Source: Vanessa cardui
Taxonomy: Eukaryota; Arthropoda; Insecta; Lepidoptera; Nymphalidae
Reading direction: 5' to 3'
DNA: 64,000 nt
Assembly (NCBI RefSeq): GCF_905220365.1
Contig: NC_061153.1
Span: forward strand, 9,940,001-10,004,000
Made by a program: the position numbers and the translations under genes
Shown: positions 1 through 11,068 of the stretch, in pieces
How the letters are laid out: every line of letters starts with the position of its first letter
How positions within the stretch are numbered: the first letter of the stretch is position 1
Notes under the pieces: generated by a model
What the model was told of the DNA's origin: nothing
Databases searched by the model: none
What the model saw: the letters and a program-made list of their open reading frames with translations, nothing else

Positions 1-471
1 CCTATTAAATAAAAAATCCAACTGGTAAATTGTCTGTTGTTACCAATTATAGATTATGGTGATGCATGTTACCCCGATCTTAATGTAACACTTTTAAGTA
101 AACTCGAAAGATTGCATAACACCTGCATACGATTTATATATGGCCTCCGTAAATTTGAGCACATTTTTTCATATCGGTTAATGCTTAATTGGCTACCTAT
201 TAAAGATCGTAGGCATTTAAGAATACTATGTATTCTACACTCTCTTGTTTATAATCCACTTGCTCCTTGTTATCTTCAGTCCAAATTTAATTTTCTTTCC
301 GATACTCATGTTAGGCATCTTCGTTCTTCTCATAACCTTCTTCTTTCTATTCCTCCTCACACATCTGGTTTTATATCTAATTCTTTCACTGTCAACGCTA
401 TACGACTTTGGAATGAATTACCAGTCGTCATCAGAGAAACGTCCTCTAGAGATTTGTTCAAAATAGGGTAA
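1..471 (+). pseudogene. C-terminal end of a CR1/jockey-type LINE ORF2 (5'-truncated by window edge)
   Basis: The frame is open except for a TAA at 10-12. It encodes the region after the reverse-transcriptase palm found in LINE-A, LINE-B and LINE-K here: an ILDYGDACY-like block, then FIYGLRKFEH, then a basic stretch ending in a TVNAIRLWNELP-like block. The same blocks occur at 49900-50280 (plus) and 53400-53790 (minus), so the family assignment rests on internal comparison. No catalytic residues remain in view because the element begins left of the window. Its product would be the C-terminal part of an endonuclease/reverse-transcriptase polyprotein acting in target-primed reverse transcription. 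It is probably dead because of the stop. Confidence 0.8.
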
Positions 472-870
472 AACAATTTTTCTTAAAGAAATATAAGTCT
501 TAGCTTTTATCGCCTTTTTTGGTTTCGTTCCCTTTTATTTAAGCTGTTATTATTACACTGTACATTTAGTATTATTGTTAACTTTTTGTTACTTTATCAT
601 TAGTATATTATTAAATGTATGTTATATGTATATATTTATAATATATATTTATGTAAGTGTGTATATGTTTATATATATATGTGTATATATATGTATGTAT
701 GTGTGTATTTGTATAATGTAATTCGATATAAGGATGGCTTTATGCATCTACTGTACGCTCTTTCTTGCACGTGCTAAGGTTGGCTGGTAGATAAGGCTAT
801 ATAGCTTTAAGCCCGCCTTTTGCTCAATTTATTTTTTGTGAAATAGTTGTGCAATAAAGTGAATAAATAA
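472..870 (+). other. LINE 3' UTR and tail
   Basis: AT-rich with TATA/TGTA runs. Near the end is a GCTATATAGC palindrome (796-805) followed by AAGCCCGCCTTTTGC, then AATAAAGTGAATAAATAAAATAAAT. The arrangement (small hairpin, GCCTTTTG block, AATAAA, A/T tail) parallels the 3' ends at 36781-36905 and 50611-50745 and the minus copies at 24872-25020 and 52905-53035. Confidence 0.65.
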
Positions 871-1180
871 AATAAATACATAACAAAAAGAGAAACAAAG
901 AAGAAAGAAAAAAAAAACAGGCTATATCTATGCTACATATCTACTAATTATACATATGATGACACTAATATTTTGAAATTCTAAATAGCAGCTACAAAAT
1001 AGATATATAATACAAGATAGATATTAAATAGATATCTATTTTAAAAAATTAAAATGCAAAGAAAAAGAAACACAGCTGCTTATTCACCACAAAGATAAAA
1101 ATTTTCAAGCAGAATATCCGAACGCTAATCTGCTGTCAAGCGTGTTAATGTCAGTTGTCACACGTCAGTGTTTTGACTGT
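871..1180. other. AT-rich spacer
   Basis: A/T-rich sequence with GATAGATAT-like short repeats. I see no coding frame and no element boundary. The part after about 1080 may already be 5' UTR of LINE-H. Confidence 0.4.
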
Positions 1181-1372
1181 TATTCAAGTACCTTGTCTTT
1201 GAGGTTAAATTGTACTGGTTAAAAACAATTTGAAGAATTTGACGAATTTTTAGACTACCGACTCGTACATAAGAAAAAAAAAATAAGAGTAACATATTAT
1301 TAATTGGCGGTTTTTCGCTTGCGTTAGCTTTGGTTGACACACGTGTTAGTGAGATATCTGTGTTATAATAAT
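1181..1372 (+). other. probable 5' UTR of LINE-H, upstream of PLE1
   Basis: PLE1 has a target-site duplication GTGTTATAATAAT at 1360-1372 and 3623-3635. The sequence left of 1360 should therefore join 3636 onward, which leads directly into LINE-H ORF1 at 3782. The 5' boundary of LINE-H is not resolved. Confidence 0.4.
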
Positions 1373-2160
1373 GTTGTCTTAAATTTTCGCGATTATTACA
1401 CATTTAAATAAAACTAATTATAACGGATGAATCGCGTATATTAATTATTTTTAAACATCCCGACGTTTCGAGCACTTTGCAGTGTTCGTGGTCACGGGTA
1501 GACTAAGATGACATTTGTCTATTTGAAGAATAAGGGAAATATTATTAACAACTACCGCCAACGATTTCTCAATTGATATCTTGAGTAACGTTCCGGTTGC
1601 ACGCAGAAGGCACTAACTGTATCTTTAGGTCTTGCAGTCTGTTGGATTTGGGATTTTAAATTTTTAATAAGTGGATCCCGATGTTAGAAAGTCTCCAACC
1701 ATCTTCTCTATTGAAGTTCGGATGTTTTTGAATTTCAATAGCCTCGCGTATCATTCTAGGAATGAATCTGTGTTCTCTAGCGAGAATCTGTGGTTTATCA
1801 AATCGGATAAAATGGTTAGGTTTATCCAGAGCATGTTCACAGACTGCAGACTTTGAAGAACGCCTATTTTTGACATCTCCTATATGTTCCTTGACCCTGG
1901 TACCGATGCTTCTCTTTGTTTGGCCTATGTAGGATAAACCACACTCACATTCGAGTTTATATACTCCTGCAGTTTGTAAAGGGATATTACTCTTGATAGG
2001 TCTCAAGAACTGGCTCACTTTCTTATGAGGCTTGTAAATGGTTTTAATCGAAGCTCGCTTCAAGATGTTGCCAATCCTGTCTGTAACTCCTTTCACATAT
2101 GGTAGAAATGCAGGTTGTCGCTCAACTGTGGGTGGCTTGATACGGCTTCTGCGATGCTGG
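1373..2160 (-). repeat. left inverted arm of PLE1
   Basis: Reverse complement of about 2861-3622, separated from it by about 700 bp of RT-only sequence. The switch point is at CCAGCATCGCAGAAGCC, where the minus arm ends at about 2160 and the plus RT segment begins with CAGTTTGTTGGTGAAATC. Confidence 0.85.
1656..2096 (-). pseudogene. inverted partial PLE reading frame with GIY-YIG nuclease
   Basis: On the minus strand it encodes the region before and through the GIY-YIG domain (AGVYKLECECGLSYIGQT, then RVKEH, REHRFIPR and NREDGWRLSN). Relative to the right arm (2930-3472) it carries an indel near 1679 that changes the frame after GWRLSN, replacing the normal C-terminus. It lacks all of the RT and cannot encode a whole protein. 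It is one arm of the inverted structure of PLE1. Confidence 0.85.
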
Positions 2161-2212
2161 CGCCCAGTTTGTTGGTGAAATCAAAGACCTTAAATTAACC
2201 AACAACGAGACA

Positions 2213-3472
2213 ATGGTTAGTTTTGATGTCCAGTCATTGTTTACATGCTTACCCATACAAGACTGCATCGAAATTGTTAAGAGGAAGCTACAGACACACA
2301 ACATGCCTATTGAATATGCAGAGCTGTTACATCACTGCCTCACATCAGGTTATTTATTGTGGAATGATGAATTCTATGTACAAGTCGACGGGGTAGCCAT
2401 GGGTTCTCCAGTATCCCCCGTGGTCGCCGATTTATTCATGGAAGACCTGGAGGAGAGGGCTCTTCGCTCCGGACCAATAACACCTAGGTTTTATAAACGG
2501 TACGTAGATGACACTTTCACAATATTACCTAGTGATCTAACATCTGCATTTTTAGTACATCTTAATTCTATAAATGAAAACATTCAATTTACTATGGAAT
2601 TAGAGGCAAATAATTCTTTAGCTTTCCTTAACAGCCTTATTATCAAGAATCCTGATAATACATTGAGTCACACAGTTTATAGGAAACCCACACACACCAA
2701 CAAATACCTCAATGGTGACTCGCACCACCACCCTAGTCAGTTAGCTACCGTTGGCAAATCTTTATTTCAGAGAGCCCACCATATCTGCGATGCTGAACAC
2801 CTAGAGGACGAGCTACGTCAGGTCAAGCTTGCACTCCACCAGAACAAGCTGCCCGTGCCTCGCCAGCATCGCAGAAGCCGTATCAAGCCACCCACAGTTG
2901 AGCGACAACCTGCATTTCTACCATATGTGAAAGGAGTTACAGACAGGATTGGCAACATCTTGAAGCGAGCTTCGATTAAAACCGTTTACAAGCCTCATAA
3001 GAAAGTGAGCCAGTTCTTGAGACCTATCATGAGTAATATCCCTTTACAAACTGCAGGAGTATATAAACTCGAATGTGAGTGTGGTTTATCTTACATAGGC
3101 CAAACAAAGAGAAGCATCGGTACCAGGGTCAAGGAACATATAGGAGATGTCAAAAATAGGCGTTCTTCAAAGTCTGCAGTCTGTGAACATGCTCTGGATA
3201 AACCTAACCATTTTATCCGATTTGATAAACCACAGATTCTCGCTAGAGAACACAGATTCATTCCTAGAATGATACGCGAGGCTATTGAAATTCAAAAACA
3301 TCCGAACTTCAATAGAGAAGATGGTTGGAGACTTTCTAACACCTGGGATCCACTTATTAAAAATTTAAAATCCCAAATCCAACAGACTGCAAGACCTAAA
3401 GATACAGTTAGTGCCTTCTGCGTGCAACCGGAACGTTACTCAAGATATCAATTGAGAAATCGTTGGCGGTAG
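2213..3472 (+). CDS. Penelope-like RT (partial) with C-terminal GIY-YIG endonuclease
   Basis: The frame begins inside the RT: VSFDVQSLFTCLP carries the first catalytic aspartate, AMGSPVSPVVADLFME is the P-x-x-S-P-x-x motif, and YKRYVDDTFTIL is the YVDD active site. A basic linker follows (HRRSRIKPP), then a GIY-YIG nuclease: GVYKLEC...SYIGQTKRSIGTRVKEH. In Penelope elements the RT copies the RNA and the GIY-YIG domain nicks the target. The N-terminal region present in PLE2 (44335-44700) is absent, so the copy is 5'-truncated. The listed start is simply the first in-frame methionine. Otherwise the frame is intact for 419 codons, suggesting a fairly young insertion. Confidence 0.88.
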   Translation: MVSFDVQSLFTCLPIQDCIEIVKRKLQTHNMPIEYAELLHHCLTSGYLLWNDEFYVQVDGVAMGSPVSPVVADLFMEDLEERALRSGPITPRFYKRYVDDTFTILPSDLTSAFLVHLNSINENIQFTMELEANNSLAFLNSLIIKNPDNTLSHTVYRKPTHTNKYLNGDSHHHPSQLATVGKSLFQRAHHICDAEHLEDELRQVKLALHQNKLPVPRQHRRSRIKPPTVERQPAFLPYVKGVTDRIGNILKRASIKTVYKPHKKVSQFLRPIMSNIPLQTAGVYKLECECGLSYIGQTKRSIGTRVKEHIGDVKNRRSSKSAVCEHALDKPNHFIRFDKPQILAREHRFIPRMIREAIEIQKHPNFNREDGWRLSNTWDPLIKNLKSQIQQTARPKDTVSAFCVQPERYSRYQLRNRWR

Positions 3473-3635
3473 TTGTTAATAATATTTCCCTTGTTCTTCA
3501 AATAGACAAATGTCATCTTAGTCTACCCGTGACCACGAACACTGCAAAGTGCTCGAAACGTCGGGATGTTTAAAAATAATTAATATACGCGATTCATCCG
3601 TTATAATTAGTTTTATTTAAATGTGTTATAATAAT

Positions 3636-3781
3636 CATTTTGTGTTGTTCTTTCAATAATTTTTAGTGCAAATAGTTAATTTATATGGTTTTTGGGTTTT
3701 ACTAACATTATTAGGTTACAGTAAGTGTTAATTTACTATTATTGTTATCATATATTAGTTTGTAAGTTACAGTAGTTAAGA
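3636..3781 (+). other. LINE-H 5' UTR, downstream of PLE1
   Basis: AT-rich leader between the PLE1 target-site duplication and the first ATG of ORF1 at 3782. No promoter motif is identified with confidence. Confidence 0.4.
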
Positions 3782-4966
3782 ATGGATGTTGATCCCCCTC
3801 CTGAACCTCCTGATCCCGGGGGTTTTGAAACATCTATTGAAGTGACTAAATCCTCGGCTCGTAAACGTTCAGGGGATAAGTCCTCTGTTTCTCCCGATCC
3901 CTCCTCTAAAAAAACAGTCATTCATCCTACCACTGCAAATCCTTCCATCCAGACTGTGTATGTCAATCCCGCTTATACCGATGGTCCTAAAAGTTACGCT
4001 GATGACGATAAGGCCCCCTTCATTGTTCATGTCTTCCATGAAGTCGCTGACCCAGCCGCAGGTAACTCAAAACGTGCTATTAAATTCGGACAATTCTTAC
4101 ACAAGCACAAAATTGGCTCTATATTTAATGATGGGGTCAAAAATGTAGGTCGTAATAAAATTGAAGTCCAGTTTTCCACTGCTCAATCGGCTAACAATTT
4201 CTTAAAAAACCTGTTTTAGATTTGTGTAAATATAAAACAACATTACCGACTTATAATATTACATGAATGGGTCTAGTCAAGGGCGTTCCGGTTGACTGGT
4301 CTATGGAGGACCTTATAGAATCTATTGACCTTCCTCACGGTTGTGGGGAAATAATAAAATTGAGGCGATTAAACCGCAAAACCGTCAATGAAGGAGTTGT
4401 GTCCTGGATCCCAACTCAGTCAGTTGTGATAACTTTTAAGGGTCAAATTCTCCCTAGTAAAATTTATTCCTTCCATACCTCCCTTCCTGTGGAAACCTAT
4501 AATCTACCTACTATCATTTGCCTGAACTGTTGCCGTTATGGCCACATCAAGACTCAATGCAGATTCACTCCCAGATGTTATAAATGTTCCCAATCTCACA
4601 CAGGTGAGTTGTGTGAGGTTACAAAAGACAATTCTACATGCCTTCACTGTTCTGGTAGACACTTTGCTACAGATAAGGATTGTCCGGAGTATTCGCGACA
4701 GCACTCAATAAAGATTGTTATATCCCAGGATAACATCTCGTACATGGAGGCAGCCTCTCGCTTCCCAAACGTCCGCAGATCATACGCTGAGATCGCAAAA
4801 GAGATGTTCTCCCCTCCTTTGTATACTCCGCCAAGCCCTAGATCTCCCTCTATCCCTCCATCTAAATCCACCCCTCCTCCTAATAGATCATATAGACAGA
4901 CCATCTACCGTTCTCCTTCCCCTAGAGTTACTCTAGGAAAGGGGTACGATAAACATGCCCACTAAG
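3782..4966 (+). pseudogene. LINE-H ORF1, gag-like protein with three CCHC-type zinc knuckles
   Basis: It starts at ATG 3782 with a proline-rich acidic stretch (DVDPPPEPPDPGG), a basic nuclear-signal-like segment and an RRM-like block (FIVHVFHEV...). The reading breaks near 4205 with a frameshift, and a TGA at 4264-4266 precedes the continuation at 4267. The second half carries zinc knuckles CLNCCRYGHIKTQC, CYKCSQSHTGELC and CLHCSGRHFATDKDC, then a Ser/Pro-rich tail. This organisation matches ORF1 of I-type and jockey-type LINEs, whose product coats the RNA. ORF2 begins about 200 bp downstream. At least two lesions make it non-functional. Confidence 0.8.
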
Positions 4967-5164
4967 CTATAGTTGGTAATTGCTCCTCCTCGTTTCCAAA
5001 TGGTTGTGCTCTGAATGCTGGTAAACCCTCCCCTCCTAATAACAATCCCAACTTATTAGAATTATTAATTAAAACTCTCCTAAACATCCTTAGCACATGT
5101 AGTGAAATTCCTCTACCGTCCAACGTTGCCAATGATCTAACTCAACTTTTCAATATTGTTAAAA

Positions 5165-6435
5165 ATGGCCCCAGTCAGATTCCTTCAATGGAACTGTAAA
5201 AGTGTCCGTCATAAGAAACCTGACCTCCTCTCCCTTATTAATTCTTATAAACCTGTCATTGTTGCCCTCTCTGAGACATGGTTGATTCCCGGTACCCGTT
5301 TTCGGATTCCGGGTTTTTCCTGTCTTAGGGATGACAGAAATGACGGGTATGCAGGTTGTGCCATCCTGATCAGGCACCCTATCCCCTTCTCCCAAATTCC
5401 TCTTCCTCCTTTTAGCCAGCATATCAATGCCGTGGCTATAAAGGCCTTCAATATTTCTTTTTTATCGCTTTACATTCCTCATCCTAACTCTTCTCTTGCT
5501 CCTGATTTACTCTCCATTTTCTCTTCCCTTCCATGCCCCATTCTTGTTATGGGGGATTTTAACTCCCACCATACATTATGGGGCTCCTATTACTGTGATG
5601 GATTTGCTCCCGTGTTTGTGGACATTGCCGAGGATGTAAATTTATGCATTCTTAACGATGGCTCGCCGACTCGTAGAGTCTACCCAAATCAGAATCCTCG
5701 TTCCGCTGTTGATCTAACCCTATCATCTCCCTCCCTTTCCTCACAAACATCCTGGAATATCCTCCCATCAGCATTTGGAAGTGACCATTTCCCTACCCTT
5801 CTGTCACTTAATAACAGATCCTTCTCGCTCATCAAATCATCCCCACTCCTTAAATATAGACTTAAGAACGTTAATTGGTTAGCATACTCTAACTCTGTTG
5901 ATGCCATGTTAGACTCCTTCTCTGACTTTGTGAATGATGAAAATATTTTTGCCTACTATGAACTTTTTCTTAATGCAATCAAGTCCTCCGCTGATACCCA
6001 TTACAACCAAACAACCCAAAAAATGTTAATAAAAAGACTTTGCTTTCCCCTCCTTGGTGGGATGAGGAATGTAATGTCATGGTCCAACAGAGATCTGAAG
6101 CCGAAGAGTCATACACAGTCTCTATGACTCCACAAAATTTCGTCAAATATCAGCGTATTGATGCCAAAGTTAAAAGATTTTTTTCCAAAAAGAAAAAGCA
6201 GGGTTGGACCAACTTCTGTGAATCCCTCAATCCTCGGTCTCCACCTCAATTAGTTTGGACAAACCTTAAAAAATTTCGTCGTTCCCTTAACTCAGAAAAT
6301 CCAAATGCCAATAATCCCTCCATGTGGTTGAATGATTTTGCTGCCAAGCTTGCACCTCCTTTTGTACCATGCCAGGATAGCTTTTTAACACGGCAACCAA
6401 CATCTACATTGGATGATATGGATAGCCCATTTCGG
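5165..6435 (+). pseudogene. LINE-H ORF2 part 1: APE-type endonuclease and linker
   Basis: From ATG 5165 the frame encodes an apurinic-like endonuclease: FLQWNCKSV (Asn motif), ALSETWL (catalytic Glu), GYAGCAILIR, MGDFNSHH (Asp/Asn motif) and GSDHFP (terminal SDH). The enzyme nicks target DNA to prime reverse transcription. A frameshift near 6020-6035 moves the reading into the frame containing SPPWWDEEC, the conserved linker. The frame is then cut by LINE-F at 6436. The reading resumes at 8128, where SPF joins TLSELHTALKGL. Confidence 0.85.
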
Positions 6436-6443
6436 TAATTTTT

Positions 6444-7897
6444 TTGAATAACATCATATACGATATTGCTCCGTATATAGCAGTAATTTTTAACAAGGGT
6501 TTGGACACGGGTTCATTTCCTAACTTGTTAAAATGTAGTAAAGTTTTACCACTTTTTAAAACTGGAAACAGAAGCGATCCCAGTAATTACAGGCCTATTT
6601 CAATACTCCCATCCTTAAGTAAAATTTTCGAAAAAATTATTTTAAATCAACTTCTCGTCCATTTCGGTACAAATGCTATTTTTCATGGTGAGCAATTCGG
6701 TTTTAGAAGAGGTCGCTCGACAACTGATGCGGGAATTGCGCTTCTCAAACATATTTACGATGCTTGGGAGAAATCACAGAACGCTATTGGAGTATTCTGT
6801 GATTTATTTAAAGCATTCGATTGTGTAGAACACGAAACGCTTCTTTATAAGCTCAAATATTACGGTGTTAAAGGTAAAGCTCTTGATCTCATCGCTTCAT
6901 ATTTAAGTCAAAGAATCCAGCAAGTTTTCATTAATGGAATAAAGTCTTCTGGATCTACGTTAAAAATGGGAGTTCCGCAAGGTTCAATTTTGGGTCCCTT
7001 TCTATTCCTAGTATATATAAATGATCTTCCTTTCTATGTTAAGGGTATTTGTGATATAGTGTTGTTTGCTGACGATACTTCGCTGATTTTTAAGGTTGAC
7101 AGGAAAAAAAATGACTATGACGATGTGAACGGTGCATTATCACAGATACACAATTGTTTACAGTAAATAATTTAGTTTTGAATGCTCAAAAAACAAAATG
7201 TGTAGTTTTTACCCTACCTAATGTTAGCAAGCAAAATTATAATATATCTTTAAATGGTGACCGTCTTGAAGTAGCTGATACTACGGTGTTTTTAGGAATA
7301 GAATTGGATTCCAGACTTCAGTGGACTTCTCATTTATCATCCCTAACAGGAAGACTCAGCTCCGCAACATACGCGGTTAGAAAAGTTAGACAACTAACTG
7401 ATATTGATACCGCTCGTTTAGTTTATTTTGGTTATTTTCACAGTATTATGTCATATGGCATATTACTTTGGGGTAACGCTGCAGATATTGAATCTGTCTT
7501 TATTTTACAAAAGAGAGCAATTCGGTTTATTTATAATCTTGGAGCTAGAGACTCTCTTCGGGATGTTTTTAACAGAGTAGGAATACTTACTGTTGCGTCG
7601 CAATATATTTACAACAATATCATGTATATTCACAGTAACATTGATCACTTTGATAAAATCAGTGATAATCATTGTATATGCACTAGAAGTAAGGATAAAC
7701 TTATAACGCCAAGTTTCCGACTCCGCAAAGTCAATAGATCCTTCTTGGGGCAAGGTATCCGTTTCTATAATAAAATTCCGCAGAAATTTTTAACTTTGCC
7801 GTTTAGTAAATTCAAATCGTTTGTTAAAAATACATTGGTAGAAAAAGTATACTATTCGATACAAGATTTTGTTGATGATAAAAAAGCGTGGAGTTAA
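6444..7897 (+). pseudogene. LINE-F reverse transcriptase (ORF2 C-terminal part)
   Basis: It encodes the RT fingers and palm (NYRPISILPSLSKIFEK; GVFCDLFKAFDCVEHE with the first catalytic Asp; MGVPQGSILGPFLF; LFADDTSLIF), followed by a thumb and C-terminal region ending at 7897. One frameshift at about 7154-7166 splits palm from thumb. The endonuclease is missing because of 5' truncation. The FADD box and PQGS motif place it among APE-type LINEs. It differs from LINE-A/B, which have PQGGVLSPLLF and YADD. Confidence 0.85.
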
Positions 7898-8131
7898 TAC
7901 CTGTTGACTTCCAAGCAGGATACATTAATTGAAATAATTGTATTTAATTAACATGACGTTGTATTTTTTAAATGTTAAAAAAGAGTAACTACTGAGTTTC
8001 TTGCCGGTTCTTCTCGGTAGAATCTACTTTCCGAACCGGTGGTAGCTTCACTTAATTGTAAAATGACGATTCAAAAGTGCTTATAAAAGCCTACTTGAAT
8101 AAAGTTTATTTTGATTTTGATTTTTGATTTA
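7898..8131 (+). other. LINE-F 3' UTR and tail
   Basis: Contains TTCTTGCCGGTTCTTCTCGG and CGAACCGGTGGTAGCTTC, which share an ACCGG/CCGGT pairing possibility, then AATAAAG and TGATTTTGATT repeats. The segment is conserved at 62493-62655. Confidence 0.75.
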
Positions 8132-9414
8132 CTCTGTCAGAGCTCCATACAGCTTTAAAGGGACTTAAGGACTCGTCACCCGGGGAAGATGGAGTGCCCT
8201 ACTCTTTTATAATTAACCTTAGTGATAAAGCTAAATGCGTCTATCTGAGCTTGATCAATGCTTTTTTCTCAGCAGGAATCGTCCCGAAATCTTGGAAGTC
8301 CCAAATTATCATCCCCATTCTTAAACCTGGGAAAAACCCATTGGACCCAAGTTCTTATAGACCCATTGCTTTATCATCTACATTAGTAAAAGTGACTGAA
8401 CATCTCCTGAAAAACCGCTTGGAATGGATAATGGAAAGCAGGAATATTCTCTCACCCTCTCAATTTGGCTTCCGAAAGGGTTTGAGTACTCTCGATAGTC
8501 TCAGCATTCTCACGACAGACATTCGAATAGCCTTTTCTAACGGAGAGTACCTTGTGGGTGTTTTTCTTGATGTTACTTCTGCATATGATAATGTTCTTCT
8601 TCCGGTGCTCAGGCAAAAATTGCAACAGCTGAGTATCCCTCCGAGGATTACTCATTTCATATGTAATCTGCTTTTTTGTAGATCAATTTCTGTTAAACAC
8701 CAAAATTGCGTTCTGCCCCCCCGATTCGTCTGGAAAGGTCTCCCGCAAGGCTCAGTCCTCAGCCCTCTGCTTTATAGCATTTATACTCACGATTTCGAAT
8801 TGTCTGTTAATAGCTTCTGTAATATCCTTCAATATGCTGATGACATTGTATTATATCTTAGATCTTCTTCCGTCCAAAACTTAACATTGCGATTAAACTC
8901 TGCTTTACATTATCTTGACCTATGGCTCTCTGACCATGGCTTATCTTTATCAGTAGATAAGACTCAGGCAGTTACTTTTACACGAAAAAGGTTGATTCCC
9001 GTCTTTGACCTGTTCTGTGGAAATCGGCGTATCAACTTTGTCAATAAGGCGAAATTTCTAGGCATAATACTCGACAACAAACTGAACGGAATTTGTCACT
9101 CACTCACACTTGTGAACATATTATCAAAAAATGTAAAAAAAGGCATTAACGTCCTTAGAGCAGTCTCAGGTGTCTGGTGGGGAGCTCACCCATATTCTCT
9201 CAAACTACTGTACAATGCAATAGTTCGTAGTCATTTGGACTATGGACTTTTTGTCTTAGACCCACTCAATAAATCTGCCTCCGAAAAACTGAATAAAATT
9301 CAACATAAATGCCTTAGAATAATTATAGGAGCCTTGAAGACTTCTCCTACCAACGCCCTGCAAGTTGAATGTGTTGATCCTCCACTTCAACTGAGAAGAC
9401 AATATTTATCTTGA
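8128..9414 (+). pseudogene. LINE-H ORF2 part 2: reverse transcriptase
   Basis: Direct continuation of LINE-H after LINE-F. Motifs in order: SSPGEDGVPYSFI, SSYRPIALSSTLVKV, PSQFGFRKGLSTLDS, VGVFLDVTSAYDNV (first catalytic Asp), GLPQGSVLSPLLYSIY, LQYADDIVLYL (active site), then KFLGIILDNKL and an AIVRSHLDYG thumb block. The frame from 8194 to 9414 is open for 406 codons, so the RT portion is well preserved. The downstream part shifts frame after 9414 and any RNase H domain is not recognisable. Copying of LINE RNA by target-primed reverse transcription is inferred from the family. Confidence 0.88.
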
Positions 9415-9636
9415 TCTTATTAAAGGGGCCCCTGATACAAATGCTAAGTTCCAAAGAATTTTACATCAAAACTGGTCAAAATATCTCCTAATATTTAACG
9501 ACATCGCCGGGGCCAGCACCAGCACCTCGCAGCATCCAGGCACGACGCTATCGGGAGCACTATATACGGGATATCCTAGCTACAGAAGATTGGCACCGCA
9601 GGAACCTAATCCGTGCAGGCCACATCATCAGATAAG
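9415..9636 (+). other. unassigned coding-like remnant between LINE-H and the BEL element
   Basis: Two open stretches are visible in different frames. One continues the LINE-H tail (LIKGAPDTNAKFQRI). The other, from about 9520, reads APRSIQARRYREHYIRD and ends in RAGHIIR before a TAA at about 9634-9636. I do not recognise either. The second is arginine-rich and could be the C-terminal end of a polyprotein belonging to LINE-H or to another element. Confidence 0.35.
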
Positions 9637-10080
9637 TGTCCAATCCCACAAACAATCATTTATTCGAACATCCATCCACATAATCATCCATTTAATCAAT
9701 CATATTTCCATCCACACAACCATTTTTCCATTAAAACGAATCATTTTCCATCCATCTCATCCATATTTCAACTATTAATTTGGCAATCAACTTGACGTAT
9801 TCAATTCATAACCGTCAAATTCAAATTTTTATTGTCACCTCATTCATTCAACAAACGTATTTGCATTAACATAATAGCTTTATCTATTTTTCAAGCACAA
9901 TTCATTCAATCACAGTATTTTGATCCGTTATTTCTACAATTTATTTTAAACAATTTCACCATTCACTTCATTTTCACATCATTTCATCTTGATTTAACAT
10001 TTCACTTAGAATCATCAATTTAAAATCATCCGCAACCTATATACAAACCGTTGCAGATTTTAACATACGCAAATATTTAG
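9637..10080 (+). other. pyrimidine-rich CAT/TCA tract, possible diverged 5' LTR region
   Basis: Strongly purine-poor sequence built of CATCCA, CATTCA and ATCA motifs. It lies just upstream of the BEL gag leader and begins TGTCCAATCCC. The 3' LTR (15116 on) begins TGTCGGCGCC and also has CATTCA-type repeats, but I cannot align the two, so the LTR call is tentative. No gene is seen. Confidence 0.3.
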
Positions 10081-10739
10081 CAAATACGCCGAATATTTCA
10101 GCGTTCCGGAGTGAGCGACTGCGCGTGCACTCATTAGCACGGCTAGGAGCTACTGTGTGAATAGGTTTGGCAGCAAGCGCGCGGACGGTAAAGTACAGCG
10201 AATACAGAGCGTATGTAGATATTTTATTATTATTTCATTACAGTTTGTAGTTTTAAATCATGTCCTCTTTAAAAGATTTAATTATTAAACGTGTTAAAGG
10301 GCGTTTGACTAAATTCAAAAATTACATACAAGTTCTTACGAAACAATCTAGTTTGAACAATATTGAAGTAGGCTCTAATTTGCTTAATTGTAATTTTAAG
10401 GCTAAAATTAAAATTAAGCAAATTAGAATCTTTGGCTAGTGAATTTAACGAAGTGCAAAGTCAGATAGAATATTTAAGTGCAGATTCGTTAGAGGTCGAG
10501 TTGGACATACGCGAGGAAATTGAGAATGATTTCGAAACTTCTATGGCTACTGCTCAAGTTATAATCTCCAAATATTCGCAATCAGGGTCATTTGAAGATG
10601 CACAAAGTGGTAGTTCTCAACCTCATTGCGTGGGCGTTAAGTTGTCGTTCATTCAAATTTCTAAATTCGACGGATCGGCTTTCCGTTGGCTTGAATTTCG
10701 GGATACATTTAAGTCTCTTATCCACAATAACGCTCAAAT

Positions 10740-10786
10740 AAACCCCATTTTCAAATTTCATTTTTTGAAATTTGAAAATGGGGTTT
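10740..10786. repeat. 21-bp inverted duplication (foldback) in gag
   Basis: AAACCCCATTTTCAAATTTCA (10740-10760) is followed by five T and then its exact reverse complement (10766-10786). It sits at the edge of the gag deletion. Confidence 0.95.
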
Positions 10787-11068
10787 GATGTTTTAGAATC
10801 GTACAATTACGATAAAAGCAAACAAGGGTCGGTTAGCACTTCCAAACCTAGCTGTAGTACATCAAACTACAATAAAAATATCACAAAATACCATAAGTCG
10901 TTTTCGTGTACAAGGCTGCCTCCCACCAATACTATTAAACAAAATAGATGTTTGTTATGTAAGGGCAATCATTTTATTTACACTTGTCCTTCATTCTTAG
11001 CTAAATCTCCCGAATTAAGGTTAGCTGCACCTCAAAACCTTAAGCTATGCGTAAATTGTCTCAGAAAA

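Larger units (their letters stand above)
1373..3622 (+). mobile_element. Penelope-like element, copy 1 (PLE1), with inverted partial copy at its left end
   Basis: A 2250-bp insertion flanked by a 13-bp direct repeat. The right part (2161-3622) is a 5'-truncated Penelope-like element encoding RT plus GIY-YIG endonuclease. The left part (1373-2160) is an inverted copy of the element's 3' portion, so both ends read into the same terminal sequence containing CCCGACGTTTCGAGCAC. Opposed partial copies are typical of Penelope insertions. The outer tip GTTGTCTTAAATTTTCGCG occurs only on the left, and the right end stops at TTTATTTAAAT, so the right tip is slightly shortened. Confidence 0.88.
6436..8131 (+). 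mobile_element. LINE-F, 5'-truncated, inserted in LINE-H ORF2
   Basis: It begins abruptly within an RT reading frame and ends with a 3' UTR whose last segment reads CTTGCCGGTTCTTCTCGG, then TGAATAAAGTTTATTTTGATTTTGATT. Removing it joins the LINE-H frame exactly. A short ATTT repeat at both junctions is the only TSD candidate, because the tail itself ends in TTTGATTT. The same 3' tail recurs at 16958-17054, 36609-36658 and 62493-62655. Confidence 0.85.

Noticed and set aside
9637..10080. 5' LTR of the BEL element with defined ends
   Set aside because: I could not align it to the 3' LTR beginning TGTCGGCGCC, and only the compositional style is similar.
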